Shown piece by piece: positions 8,784 through 16,627 of a DNA stretch of 38,824 bases. The stretch's first letter is position 1. Every line of letters begins with the position of its first letter. The position numbers were made by a program, and so were the translations under genes. The notes beneath the pieces were generated by a model, which was given only the letters and a program-made list of their open reading frames with translations, was not told the origin of the DNA and did not search any database. The DNA comes from JBBDMU01 sp040878115 (GTDB lineage Bacteria; Bacteroidota; Rhodothermia; Balneolales; Natronogracilivirgulaceae), in the NCBI GenBank assembly GCA_040878115.1, contig JBBDMV010000020.1:1-38824 (forward strand). Direction: 5' to 3'.

Positions 8784-8797
8784 TGTAAACGGTTTCA
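8784..8797. promoter_or_regulatory. LacI-family operator-like site upstream of the regulator gene
   Basis: TGTAAACGGTTTCA matches 12 of 14 positions of the perfect palindrome found upstream of the symporter gene (10121-10134). It has the central CG expected of LacI/PurR/CcpA-type sites. Its position just downstream of a TATAAT box suggests autoregulation of the LacI-family gene. Confidence 0.65.
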
Positions 8798-8910
8798 AAT
8801 TCAGTATACTACTATTATTGATAAGGCCTTAGTCCATACACCATTTTATATAAAATGTAAAATCTGAATATTATAAGTATGGTTACTTAATACAATTACG
8901 ACTAAAATAA

Positions 8911-9933
8911 ATGTCCATAAAAAAAATTGCTAAAGTTGCCGGCGTATCTACGGCAACAGTATCACGAGTATTAAATGGTTCTGTTAAGGTTCAGCAGAAA
9001 ACAGCTGAACGAGTGCTGGAAGTTGTAGATGAAATGAACTACCAGCTTAACAATGTCGCAAGAAGAATGAAGGTTAAAGCTTCTGACTCCCTGATATTTG
9101 GTCTGATAATTACAGATATCGGCAACCCTTTTTTCGCAAACGTTGCAAGAGGGGTTGAAGAGGTGGCATTCAAAAATAAACATGTCATGTTGATATGCAA
9201 CACCAATGAGAGTCCTGAAAAGGAAAAGTTTTTTCTGAATTCTATGCTTTCTGAAAAGGTGTCAGGTATTATTATCGTACCGACGGCAGGGAATGATAAA
9301 TATTTAAATAAGCTGGTTTCCAATGGATTCCCAATGGTGATGGTAGACAGACGCCATAAAAATTTAAATATAGATACCGTTTCAATAAATAATGAAAGTG
9401 GGGCATATCAGGCGGTTAAAAGATTGATAAATAATGGTCATAAAAGGATAGGCATTATCAATGGTGTCAAAGGTTTGAGCAATACAGAAGAAAGATTTGA
9501 AGGGTATAAAAAAGCATTAAAGGAAGCTGATATTCCAATCTCTAAAGAGCTTATAACGTATGGTAATTATATAGAATCCGGAGGGCGGGAAGCTATGAGA
9601 ACTATATTATCTTTGAAGGAGCCGCCCACGGCGGTATTCTCTACGAATAACCTTATGACGCTTGGTTGTATTAAAGAAATACATTTACGAAATCTATTAA
9701 TTCCTGATGATATTGCCTTGATTGGTTTTGATGATTCTAACTGGGCGGAGGCAATGGTCCCACCTCTGACCACAGTAAAGCAGCCGGGTTATGAATTAGG
9801 AGTAAATGCAGCTGAATTATTATTTAAAAGGCTAAGTAATAAGAATGCCAGTACGGTAAATGTTGTTTTGAACACCGAATTAGTTATCCGGGAATCTTGT
9901 AAAAGTAAAAATTTAAGTATGCATTCGACCTGA
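8911..9933 (+). CDS. LacI-family transcriptional regulator
   Basis: The 340-residue product has the standard LacI layout. The N-terminal helix-turn-helix (residues ~3-23) contains the recognition-helix pattern VSTATVSRVLNG, a hinge region around LNNVARRMK follows, and a periplasmic-binding-like effector domain spans ~60-330 (ITDIGNPFF, GIIIVPT, RLINNGHKRIGIING, ALIGFDD). Family members bind a sugar or sugar-phosphate and usually repress the neighbouring catabolic genes. Two matching palindromes, one before this gene and one before the symporter operon, are its likely targets. The effector is probably the transported sugar acid or an intermediate of the downstream pathway (inference). The length is normal and all expected parts are present. 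Confidence 0.92.
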   Translation: MSIKKIAKVAGVSTATVSRVLNGSVKVQQKTAERVLEVVDEMNYQLNNVARRMKVKASDSLIFGLIITDIGNPFFANVARGVEEVAFKNKHVMLICNTNESPEKEKFFLNSMLSEKVSGIIIVPTAGNDKYLNKLVSNGFPMVMVDRRHKNLNIDTVSINNESGAYQAVKRLINNGHKRIGIINGVKGLSNTEERFEGYKKALKEADIPISKELITYGNYIESGGREAMRTILSLKEPPTAVFSTNNLMTLGCIKEIHLRNLLIPDDIALIGFDDSNWAEAMVPPLTTVKQPGYELGVNAAELLFKRLSNKNASTVNVVLNTELVIRESCKSKNLSMHST

Positions 9934-10028
9934 GATTACCTTGGGCGTTAGAAGTGTAAATGTACGCTGAGGTTGCGAAAATAAAGCCAACAGGTAGTTC
10001 TTTATTCTTATCGCCTGCCGGAACCTTT

Positions 10029-10053
10029 AGGCTATAGCAGGGCCTATAGTCCT
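10029..10053 (+). terminator. Weak candidate terminator hairpin after the lacI-family gene
   Basis: An imperfect inverted repeat, AGGCTATAG - CAGGGC - CTATAGTCCT with a one-base bulge, lies ~95 nt downstream of the regulator stop. No T tract follows, so termination is uncertain. Confidence 0.3.
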
Positions 10054-10087
10054 ATTATCTTCAGATTAACCATATTTAAGATATGTC

Positions 10088-10116
10088 TTGACAAAATAGT
10101 TTTTACTAATTATACT
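10088..10116 (+). promoter_or_regulatory. Consensus sigma70-type promoter of the symporter-aldolase-kinase-isomerase operon
   Basis: A perfect -35 hexamer TTGACA (10088-10093), a 17-nt spacer and TATACT (10111-10116; 5 of 6 to TATAAT) precede the operon. The expected start of transcription falls inside the palindromic operator at 10121-10134. The messenger would have a leader of ~125 nt before the symporter ATG. This form differs from the TTTG / TAnnTTTG pattern known for many Bacteroidota. Confidence 0.7.
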
Positions 10117-10120
10117 CTAA

Positions 10121-10134
10121 TGTAAACGTTTACA
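10121..10134. promoter_or_regulatory. Perfect palindromic LacI-family operator
   Basis: TGTAAACGTTTACA is a 14-bp perfect palindrome with the AAACGTTT core typical of LacI/CcpA/PurR-type sites. It begins 4 nt after the -10 box and covers the expected +1, where a bound repressor would block transcription. The regulator is most likely the adjacent LacI-family protein, since a near-copy of the site lies before that gene too. Confidence 0.85.
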
Positions 10135-10248
10135 ACTATTCTTGCAAGGATATGATGTAGGTGGAGGATATGGTTTGTTATGATGATTGAAGGAAATGAA
10201 TGTGATAAACCAAAGTTAAATTTAATGATCTACTAAAAGTATAAACTT

Positions 10249-11751
10249 ATGAAATCTGCGGATTTAATTATTTTTGTCACTTACTTGATTGGCATCGTAT
10301 TATTTGGAAGTTCTTTCTATAAAAAAGAAAGAACTTCAGCCGATTATTCTATAGGCTCCGGTAATTTGCCTGCATGGGTAATAGGGTTGTCTATTTTTGC
10401 AACATTTGTAAGCAGTATCAGTTTTCTTGCATTGCCAGGCGTTGCATTTCTGTCAGACTGGAATACCTATGTTTTTAGCTTATCTATCCCGCTTGCCATA
10501 TTGATGGCAGTATGGTTTTTTGTCCCCTTGTACAGAAGCGTCGGAAGCCCTTCAGCTTATACGTATCTTGAGAATCGGTTTGGCCCATGGGCCAGGATGT
10601 ATGTTGCCTCATTCTGGCTATTAACCCAGGTGATGCGTGTGGCTGTCATTCTTTACCTCCTCGCTTTGCCCATGTATGTGATCCTTGGCTGGGACATGCG
10701 TATCATTATAATCATAACTGGGGTAAGTGTTATGATATATTCTATAATGGGAGGTATTAAGGCCGTTATTTGGACTGATGCTATCCAAGCCATTATACTG
10801 ATATTAGGTGCTGTAATAACTTTGGGTTTTTTAATGTTTTCGTTACCTGAAGGGCCCGCACAATATTTTGAAGTTGCGAATAGACACGATAAGTTCAGTC
10901 TGGGAAGCCTTGGCCTTGACCTAACAGAATCAACGTTTTGGGTAGTTTTGATCTATGGTCTATTTATAAATATGCAAAATTTCGGTATAGACCAGAATTT
11001 CATCCAGCGTTATATGAGTTCACGAAATGAAAAGGAAGCCATATCATCAGCACTGGGAGGTGGTTTACTTTATGTGCCTGTATCGCTGCTCTTTTTTATG
11101 ATTGGGACAGGCCTATTTGTTTACTATAACGTTTTTCCCGAAACACTTCCGGCTGAATTTAGTGAGGCCGGGATGTCTGACAGTGTTTTCCCCTACTTTA
11201 TTGTGAATGTTTTGCCTGTTGGTGTAACGGGTTTGCTTATAGCATCAATTTTTGCTGCCGGGATGAGCACCATCTCAACAAGTTTAAATAGCGGGGCAAC
11301 GGTTATTTTAACAGATTTTTATAAAAGGCACGATAATCAGTTAAGTGAAAAAAAATCTGTACTCATTTTATATATAGCATCAGCTGTAATCTGTATCCTG
11401 GGGATCGTTATTTCCTTTTACATCATTAGAGTAGAGAGTGCGCTTCAGGTTTGGTGGAATTTGGCAGGTATTTTTAGCGGAGGTATGCTTGGATTATTCT
11501 TGCTAGGCTATTTTTCTCCAAAAGTCAGCAATGTGCCTGCGGCAATTGCAGTGGTAATTGGCCTGCTGGTTATTATCTGGATGAGCCTGTCCCCTGTATA
11601 TTTTACTGGAGATTTGGAAACATTCCAGAATCCCTTGCATAATTATATGACGATAGTCATAGGGACCTTGATCATATTCTTCACAGGCTTTCTCGCTTCA
11701 ATGTATGCTTCTAAGAAAAGGAATAATCCTGAAATGACTGAAATACAATGA
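10249..11751 (+). CDS. Sodium:solute symporter (SSS family), probable sugar-acid/sugar importer
   Basis: The 500-residue product is strongly hydrophobic with about 13 predicted membrane spans, the usual size for the SSS family. The N-terminal segment with SADYSIGSGNLPAW, then GLSIFATFVSSISFLALPG, is characteristic of the family, as is the later FAAGMSTISTSLNSGATV stretch, where Ser/Thr residues contribute to the sodium site. SSS transporters carry sugars, amino acids, carboxylates and also sialic acid, so uptake of a keto-deoxy sugar acid is plausible. It is the first gene of the operon, directly behind the LacI-type operator. The aldolase gene starts 74 nt downstream. The substrate is inferred from the enzymes that follow, not from residues in this protein. 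Confidence 0.88.
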   Translation: MKSADLIIFVTYLIGIVLFGSSFYKKERTSADYSIGSGNLPAWVIGLSIFATFVSSISFLALPGVAFLSDWNTYVFSLSIPLAILMAVWFFVPLYRSVGSPSAYTYLENRFGPWARMYVASFWLLTQVMRVAVILYLLALPMYVILGWDMRIIIIITGVSVMIYSIMGGIKAVIWTDAIQAIILILGAVITLGFLMFSLPEGPAQYFEVANRHDKFSLGSLGLDLTESTFWVVLIYGLFINMQNFGIDQNFIQRYMSSRNEKEAISSALGGGLLYVPVSLLFFMIGTGLFVYYNVFPETLPAEFSEAGMSDSVFPYFIVNVLPVGVTGLLIASIFAAGMSTISTSLNSGATVILTDFYKRHDNQLSEKKSVLILYIASAVICILGIVISFYIIRVESALQVWWNLAGIFSGGMLGLFLLGYFSPKVSNVPAAIAVVIGLLVIIWMSLSPVYFTGDLETFQNPLHNYMTIVIGTLIIFFTGFLASMYASKKRNNPEMTEIQ

Positions 11752-11825
11752 AATTGAACAAGATAAATTTCAATTTGGTTTTGATGTGATATTACTACAA
11801 AATAATACATTACATATAAAAATTT

Positions 11826-12737
11826 ATGGAACCTATTAAAGGCGTAATCCCACCGATGGTAACTCCGCTTTTGGACGCTGATACTATAGATCGGGCCGGT
11901 TTGGAAAATCTCATTGAACACCTTATCGGCGGTGGTGTAAACGGCATATTTTTATTAGGGACAACCGGTGAGGCCCCAAGCTTAAATTATTCTTTAAAGG
12001 CAGAATTAATTAAAAAAACTTGTGAGCAAGTTAAAGGAAGGGTTTCCATCCTGGTAGGAATAACAGATCCTTCTTACAGGGAGTCGGCCAATATAGCAGA
12101 AATATCTCAAAAAAATGGGGCCCAAGCTCTTGTAATGGCCCCGCCATATTATTTTAATATTGGTCAGGATGAACTTTATAATCATGTTGATGCATTTCTT
12201 GACGAGACACCACTGCCTGTATTTCTGTATAACATGCCGGCTCTCACTAAAGTTGGTTTTGGTTTGGAAATAGTGAAGGAGCTGATAAAAAGACCGGAAG
12301 TAATTGGTTTAAAAGACAGCTCTGCCGATTTAACATATTTCAATAAAATAAAAAGAGTAGTTAAAGATGATCCCAACTTTTCTTTATTGGTAGGGCCGGA
12401 AGAATTATTGATGGAAACAATAGTGATGGGTGGTGATGGCGGTATTCCGGGCGGCGCTAATGTTTTTCCTGAGCTATATGTCTCGCTATATAAAGAAGTG
12501 AAATCCGGTAATATAGAGAAGGCCTTAAGCTTGCATGATGAAGTTATGGACCTTGGATCTCGTGTTTTTGGGGATGTCCTGTATGGTTCAAGTGATGTAA
12601 TAAATGGGATAAAATGTGCACTTAAAAACCTTGGAGTATGCAATGGGTACATAGCAAAGCCATTAAAAAATGTATCCGTAGAAAAGGAGAAAAGGATCAA
12701 ATCTTTTATCAGTAGCTATAAGGCAAAATATGCGTAA
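11826..12737 (+). CDS. DapA/NanA-superfamily pyruvate-dependent aldolase, candidate Kdo aldolase
   Basis: The 303-residue TIM barrel has all class I pyruvate-lyase hallmarks: GTTGE (Thr46-Thr47), YNMPALT with catalytic Tyr135, and GLKDSSAD with Schiff-base Lys163. True dihydrodipicolinate synthases carry an arginine just after the Tyr motif (YNxPxRT) to bind the semialdehyde carboxylate; here that position is Leu. The protein is therefore more likely to cleave a 2-keto-3-deoxy sugar acid than to make lysine. N-acetylneuraminate lyase is a relative, but its GSTGE and GYDE motifs are replaced by GTTGE and GPEE. The 3' end overlaps the kinase gene by 8 nt. With D-arabinose isomerase and D-ribulokinase downstream, the expected products are pyruvate and D-arabinose, which points to Kdo as substrate. 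That substrate is an inference; the family assignment is firm. Confidence 0.85.
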   Translation: MEPIKGVIPPMVTPLLDADTIDRAGLENLIEHLIGGGVNGIFLLGTTGEAPSLNYSLKAELIKKTCEQVKGRVSILVGITDPSYRESANIAEISQKNGAQALVMAPPYYFNIGQDELYNHVDAFLDETPLPVFLYNMPALTKVGFGLEIVKELIKRPEVIGLKDSSADLTYFNKIKRVVKDDPNFSLLVGPEELLMETIVMGGDGGIPGGANVFPELYVSLYKEVKSGNIEKALSLHDEVMDLGSRVFGDVLYGSSDVINGIKCALKNLGVCNGYIAKPLKNVSVEKEKRIKSFISSYKAKYA

Positions 12738-14397
12738 TAATTTTTTCATAGGCTGTGATGTGGGTACCAATAGTGTAAGGGCCGGGATTTTTGATACAGC
12801 CGGAACGATGATAGCGGCCAGAGAACATCCTATCAAAACCTGGCGCCCCGAAAGTAATTTTGTTGAACAATCATCAGATGATATTTGGAAAGCCTGCCGC
12901 TTTTGTTTCACAGAAGTACTGAACGATGCCGGCTTGAGACCAAGTCAAATAAAAGGTATAGGTTTTGACGCGACTTGCTCATTGGTAGTCCTGGGTGAAA
13001 AGGATAAACCATTGCCAGTAGGGCCGGAGAATTCAAGCGAACAGAATATCATTGTTTGGATGGACCACAGGGCTATCAAAGAAGCAGAGGAAATAAACCA
13101 GAAAAACCATGATGTTCTCAAATTTGTTGGTGGTAGAATCAGTCCTGAAATGCAAACGCCAAAATTGCTGTGGCTAAAAAAAAACAAACCAAAAACCTGG
13201 CGTGAAGCCAGAAAGTTTTTTGACCTTTCAGACTATCTGGTTTATAAAGCAACAGGGGAGGATGTAAGATCTTTATGCACGACAACCTGTAAATGGACTT
13301 ACCTCGGTAACGAGAAATCACAATTTAAACAAAGCTTAGGAAAATGGGATGACTCATTTTTCAGGCAAATAGGACTAGACGATATCGTTGATTCTGGTTA
13401 TGAGCAGATTGGTAATAAAATAAGACAGGTTGGGGAGGCCGTTGGATCTGGCCTTAATAAAAAAGCGGCCGAAGAATTGGGATTGCAAGTAAATACACCT
13501 GTCGGCGTTGCAATAATTGATGCCCATGCCGGTGGTTTGGGCTTATTGGGTATGGAATCCCAAAATTTAAACGGGGATGCTTCAACTTTAGAAAACCGAT
13601 TAGCTTTAATTGGTGGCACTTCGAGCTGCCATATGGTCGCCACTGATAGCCCCCAATATATAAATGGCATATGGGGGCCCTATTTTTCCGCAATGATACC
13701 GGGAATGTGGTTAAATGAGGGCGGGCAATCAGCTACGGGATCATTAATTGACCATGTTATCTTTTCAACAAAAATCTCTGAAGAACTAACAAACGAGGCG
13801 CAAAAGACAAATAAAACCGTATATCAAATCCTTAATGAGCAATTGCATCAGTTAGCTGAAAAAAAGGACCTAACATCAGCAGGACAGCTAACAAAGGATT
13901 TTCATGTATTGCCTTATTTTCATGGAAATCGATCGCCTCGCGCTAACCCAAATTTAGTCGGAAGTGTATGCGGTCTAAAACTTTCATCAACTCTGGATGA
14001 TTTAGCTGTGCTATACCTTGCTACAATCCAGGCCATAGCTTATGGCACTCGGCATATTATTAATGAATTAAATAGTAATGGTTACTCCATTGATACTATA
14101 GTGGCAACAGGCGGAGGTACCAAAAATGAAGTTTTTTTACAGGAACATGCCAACATTACCAGATGTAATATAATGTTGCCTGCTGAACCCGAAGCCGTTC
14201 TTCTTGGCAGCGCTATACTTGGTGCGGCAGCTTCCGGGGAATACCCTACTGTACGCGATGCAATGAAGGCGATGAGCCAACCAGGGAAAACTATATATCC
14301 CCGTCAAGATGAGGATAAGAAGTATTATAACAATAAATACTTGGTTTTCCAGAAAATGTATGATGATCAAATTTCATATAACGAGATCATGAACTAA
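12730..14397 (+). CDS. FGGY-family pentulose kinase, likely D-ribulokinase
   Basis: The 555-residue product has the FGGY kinase layout: an N-terminal ATP-site loop GCDVGTNSVRAGIFD (residues ~8-22), a middle substrate region, GGTSSCHMV near 300, and a C-terminal ATGGGTKNEVFLQ loop. Within GFDATCSLVVLGE it carries TCSLV at residues 82-86. That motif has been proposed as the signature of D-ribulokinases related to yeast Ydr109c and human FGGY. This argues for phosphorylation of D-ribulose to D-ribulose 5-phosphate rather than L-fuculose or L-ribulose. The ATG lies inside the end of the aldolase gene (8-nt overlap), so the two are translationally coupled, and the isomerase gene follows after 55 nt. 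Confidence 0.88.
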   Translation: MRNNFFIGCDVGTNSVRAGIFDTAGTMIAAREHPIKTWRPESNFVEQSSDDIWKACRFCFTEVLNDAGLRPSQIKGIGFDATCSLVVLGEKDKPLPVGPENSSEQNIIVWMDHRAIKEAEEINQKNHDVLKFVGGRISPEMQTPKLLWLKKNKPKTWREARKFFDLSDYLVYKATGEDVRSLCTTTCKWTYLGNEKSQFKQSLGKWDDSFFRQIGLDDIVDSGYEQIGNKIRQVGEAVGSGLNKKAAEELGLQVNTPVGVAIIDAHAGGLGLLGMESQNLNGDASTLENRLALIGGTSSCHMVATDSPQYINGIWGPYFSAMIPGMWLNEGGQSATGSLIDHVIFSTKISEELTNEAQKTNKTVYQILNEQLHQLAEKKDLTSAGQLTKDFHVLPYFHGNRSPRANPNLVGSVCGLKLSSTLDDLAVLYLATIQAIAYGTRHIINELNSNGYSIDTIVATGGGTKNEVFLQEHANITRCNIMLPAEPEAVLLGSAILGAAASGEYPTVRDAMKAMSQPGKTIYPRQDEDKKYYNNKYLVFQKMYDDQISYNEIMN

Positions 14398-14452
14398 AGA
14401 AAACAGATCCGCTCCAGCATTTAATACCAGTAATTTTAATACATAAAAAACT

Positions 14453-16294
14453 ATGAATAAAGACGAACCCTTTCCTGACATTAACGAAAAGCCAGCTATT
14501 GACTTTCGTGAGCGGCTAATTGGCACTATCCCCAAAATGGGTATACGTCCGGTAATTGATGGGCGCCGGCAAGGGGTGCGTGAATCCCTGGAAGAGCGGA
14601 CAATGAAGATGGCGGAAACAGCCGCAAAATTCATTTCTGAAAATGTAAGACATCCTAATGGCGCACCTGTTGAATGTGTAATAGCGGATACGTGCATTGG
14701 CGGTGTTGCAGAAGCAGCAGCAGCTGCCAAAAAATTTGAAGAGGAAGGTGTTGGAGTATCTCTGACCGTAACTCCCTGTTGGTGCTATGGATCGGAAACC
14801 ATGGATATGCATCCGTTTTATCCAAAAGCTATCTGGGGTTTTAATGGAAGCGAAAGGCCGGGTGCGGTATATTTGGCCGCAGCCAAAGCGGCCCATGATC
14901 AAAAGGGCTTGCCTGTATTTAGCATCTATGGCAGTGATGTCCAGGATGATGGTGACGAAAACATACCTGCTGACGTGAGGCAAAAGATCCTCACCTTCGC
15001 GAAAGCCGGACTCGCGGTTATAGAGATGCGCGGCAAGTCTTATCTTTCGATAGGTTCAGTATCAATGGGTATTGCAGGATCAATGATTGACCAGGGTTTC
15101 TTCGAAGATTATTTAGGAATGCGTTGTGAATCCGTTGATATGGCAGAAGTATCCCGTCGGATAGAAAATGGGATATTTGACCATGAGGAGCTTAAAAAAG
15201 CTTTACAATGGGTGAAAGATTATTGTAAAGAAGGCGAAGATAATAATCCATCGGAAAAGCAGCTAAGTCGGAAGCAAAAAAATGAAAACTGGGAGTTCGT
15301 CGTTAAAATGACCCTTATTTTTCGGGACCTAATGATCGGAAATCCCAATCTTGGGCAAGAGTTCCAGGAAGAGGCTTTAGGACATAATGCAATAGCCGCT
15401 GGTTTTCAAGGCCAGCGCCAATGGACCGACTACCTTCCTAACGGCGATTTTTCTGAAGCCCTATTAAACTCTTCATTCGACTGGAATGGAATACGAGAAC
15501 CGTTCATTGTATCAACCGAAAATGATACGTTAAACGGGGCTTGTATGCTCTTTGGTCATCTGCTTACAAACTCCGCTCAAATATTTGGCGATATACGAAC
15601 ATACTGGAGTCCAGAGGCCGTTAAACGTGTAACAGGGGAGAACCTGGCCGGCCGTGCCGAAAATGGGGTTATTCATTTCTTGAATTCCGGCTCCGCCGCC
15701 CTTGATGGTACCGGCCGGCAATCCAGGGATGAAGAAGCGGTTATGAAACCATTTTGGGAGGTTAACCCAGATGAAGTAGATGCCTGTCTTGATGCTACTC
15801 GCTGGTGCCCCGCAAATCTGGAATACTTCCGTGGTGGTGGGTTTTCCTCTCAATTTTTGACAGTAGGTGAAATGCCGGTTACCATGAGCCGCGTAAACAT
15901 CATCAAAGGACTGGGGCCAGTGCTCCAAATTGCTGAAGGCTACGCTGTTAATTTGCCTTTGGGAATTCATGATCTGCTCAATAAAAGAACAGACCCAACC
16001 TGGCCAACCACTTGGTTTGTACCTAAATTAACAGGCCAAAAAGCCTTCAGAGATGTTTATTCGGTTATGAACAACTGGGGATCAAATCACGCTGTATTGA
16101 GTTATGGCCATATAGGGGATTCATTGATTACCCTGGCCTCTATGTTGCGCATACCGGTAACGATGCATAATATTTCAGAAGATAGAATTTTCAGGCCAAG
16201 TGTCTGGACGTCTTTCGGCACAAATGACCTTGAAAATGCAGACTATATGGCCACCAAAAATTTTGGTCCCTTGTACGGCAAGCATAAGGCTTAG
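14453..16294 (+). CDS. fucI: L-fucose / D-arabinose isomerase (FucI family)
   Basis: The 613-residue product aligns along its length with E. coli FucI (591 residues), starting from the GIRPVIDGRR segment at ~30 and including PCWCYGSETMDMHP, AIWGFNGSERPGAVYLAAA, a long conserved EYFRGGG segment and MLRIPVTMHN. The three metal and catalytic residues are present: Glu356 in STENDTLNG, Asp380 in FGDIRTYW and His546 in WGSNHAVL (E. coli Glu337, Asp361, His528). FucI enzymes convert L-fucose to L-fuculose and also D-arabinose to D-ribulose. The adjacent kinase has the D-ribulokinase signature and no fuculose-1-phosphate aldolase is present, so D-arabinose is the more likely natural substrate here. 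It is the last gene of the operon; no clear terminator follows. Confidence 0.95.
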   Translation: MNKDEPFPDINEKPAIDFRERLIGTIPKMGIRPVIDGRRQGVRESLEERTMKMAETAAKFISENVRHPNGAPVECVIADTCIGGVAEAAAAAKKFEEEGVGVSLTVTPCWCYGSETMDMHPFYPKAIWGFNGSERPGAVYLAAAKAAHDQKGLPVFSIYGSDVQDDGDENIPADVRQKILTFAKAGLAVIEMRGKSYLSIGSVSMGIAGSMIDQGFFEDYLGMRCESVDMAEVSRRIENGIFDHEELKKALQWVKDYCKEGEDNNPSEKQLSRKQKNENWEFVVKMTLIFRDLMIGNPNLGQEFQEEALGHNAIAAGFQGQRQWTDYLPNGDFSEALLNSSFDWNGIREPFIVSTENDTLNGACMLFGHLLTNSAQIFGDIRTYWSPEAVKRVTGENLAGRAENGVIHFLNSGSAALDGTGRQSRDEEAVMKPFWEVNPDEVDACLDATRWCPANLEYFRGGGFSSQFLTVGEMPVTMSRVNIIKGLGPVLQIAEGYAVNLPLGIHDLLNKRTDPTWPTTWFVPKLTGQKAFRDVYSVMNNWGSNHAVLSYGHIGDSLITLASMLRIPVTMHNISEDRIFRPSVWTSFGTNDLENADYMATKNFGPLYGKHKA

Positions 16295-16308
16295 TCCATA
16301 AGGCCAGA

Positions 16309-16419
16309 TTATCCTGTTTTGCAAATAGCTCTGCACATCAAAATCGTGGTGATGTCAGACGCAAGAAAAGCGCCTGCGGCAATAACATAGCCAAAATTAT
16401 ACCCCGGGATGCTATTATC
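16309..16419 (-). pseudogene. Possible C-terminal remnant of a membrane protein
   Basis: Between stops on the minus strand, 36 codons encode a glycine/alanine-rich hydrophobic stretch (GYVIAAGAFLASDITTILM) and end at a TAA. It resembles the last membrane span of a transporter, but it is short, has no start and no upstream continuation. It may be a decayed gene end or chance. Confidence 0.2.
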
Positions 16420-16627
16420 CTAAACCATTATAAAACAACATCGAGAGCATAAGTATAGCCTGTTTAATATAGCCACCTATTTTAAACCGTATTAGCGGCA
16501 AAGGGCGTGGATGATAAATATACAATAGCCTGTGTATAATAAATCGGTTGACACCAGAATACACCCTCTTATACCCTAAAAATTCGGCTATTTTTGACTG
16601 GGCCAAATCTATATTTTCTCCGTGGAT

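Larger units (their letters stand above)
8594..8910. other. Intergenic region upstream of the LacI-family gene
   Basis: This 317-nt gap holds the possible coding remnant (8605-8739), the putative promoter (8746-8774) and the operator-like site (8784-8797). It is followed by an AT-rich leader of about 110 nt with no clear ribosome-binding site. Confidence 0.6.
9934..10248. other. Regulatory intergenic region before the catabolic operon
   Basis: This 315-nt gap holds a weak hairpin (10029-10053), a consensus promoter (10088-10116) and the palindromic operator (10121-10134). The remaining leader is AT-rich. I see no gene in it and no recognisable riboswitch. Confidence 0.7.

Noticed and set aside
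11826..12737. Calling the aldolase N-acetylneuraminate lyase because sialidase-like genes are nearby
   Set aside because: NanA-specific motifs are altered and the operon has no ManNAc kinase, epimerase, NagA or NagB.
11826..12737. Calling the aldolase dihydrodipicolinate synthase (dapA)
   Set aside because: The arginine after the YNxP motif is missing and the context is sugar catabolism, not lysine synthesis.
10249..16294. Reading the operon as a plain L-fucose pathway
   Set aside because: FucI fits, but the kinase carries the D-ribulokinase motif, no fuculose-1-phosphate aldolase is present, and a pyruvate-type aldolase has no place in the standard L-fucose route.
16415..16606. 63-codon minus-strand frame after fucI
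   Set aside because: No recognisable domain, and it overlaps sequence with no coding character.
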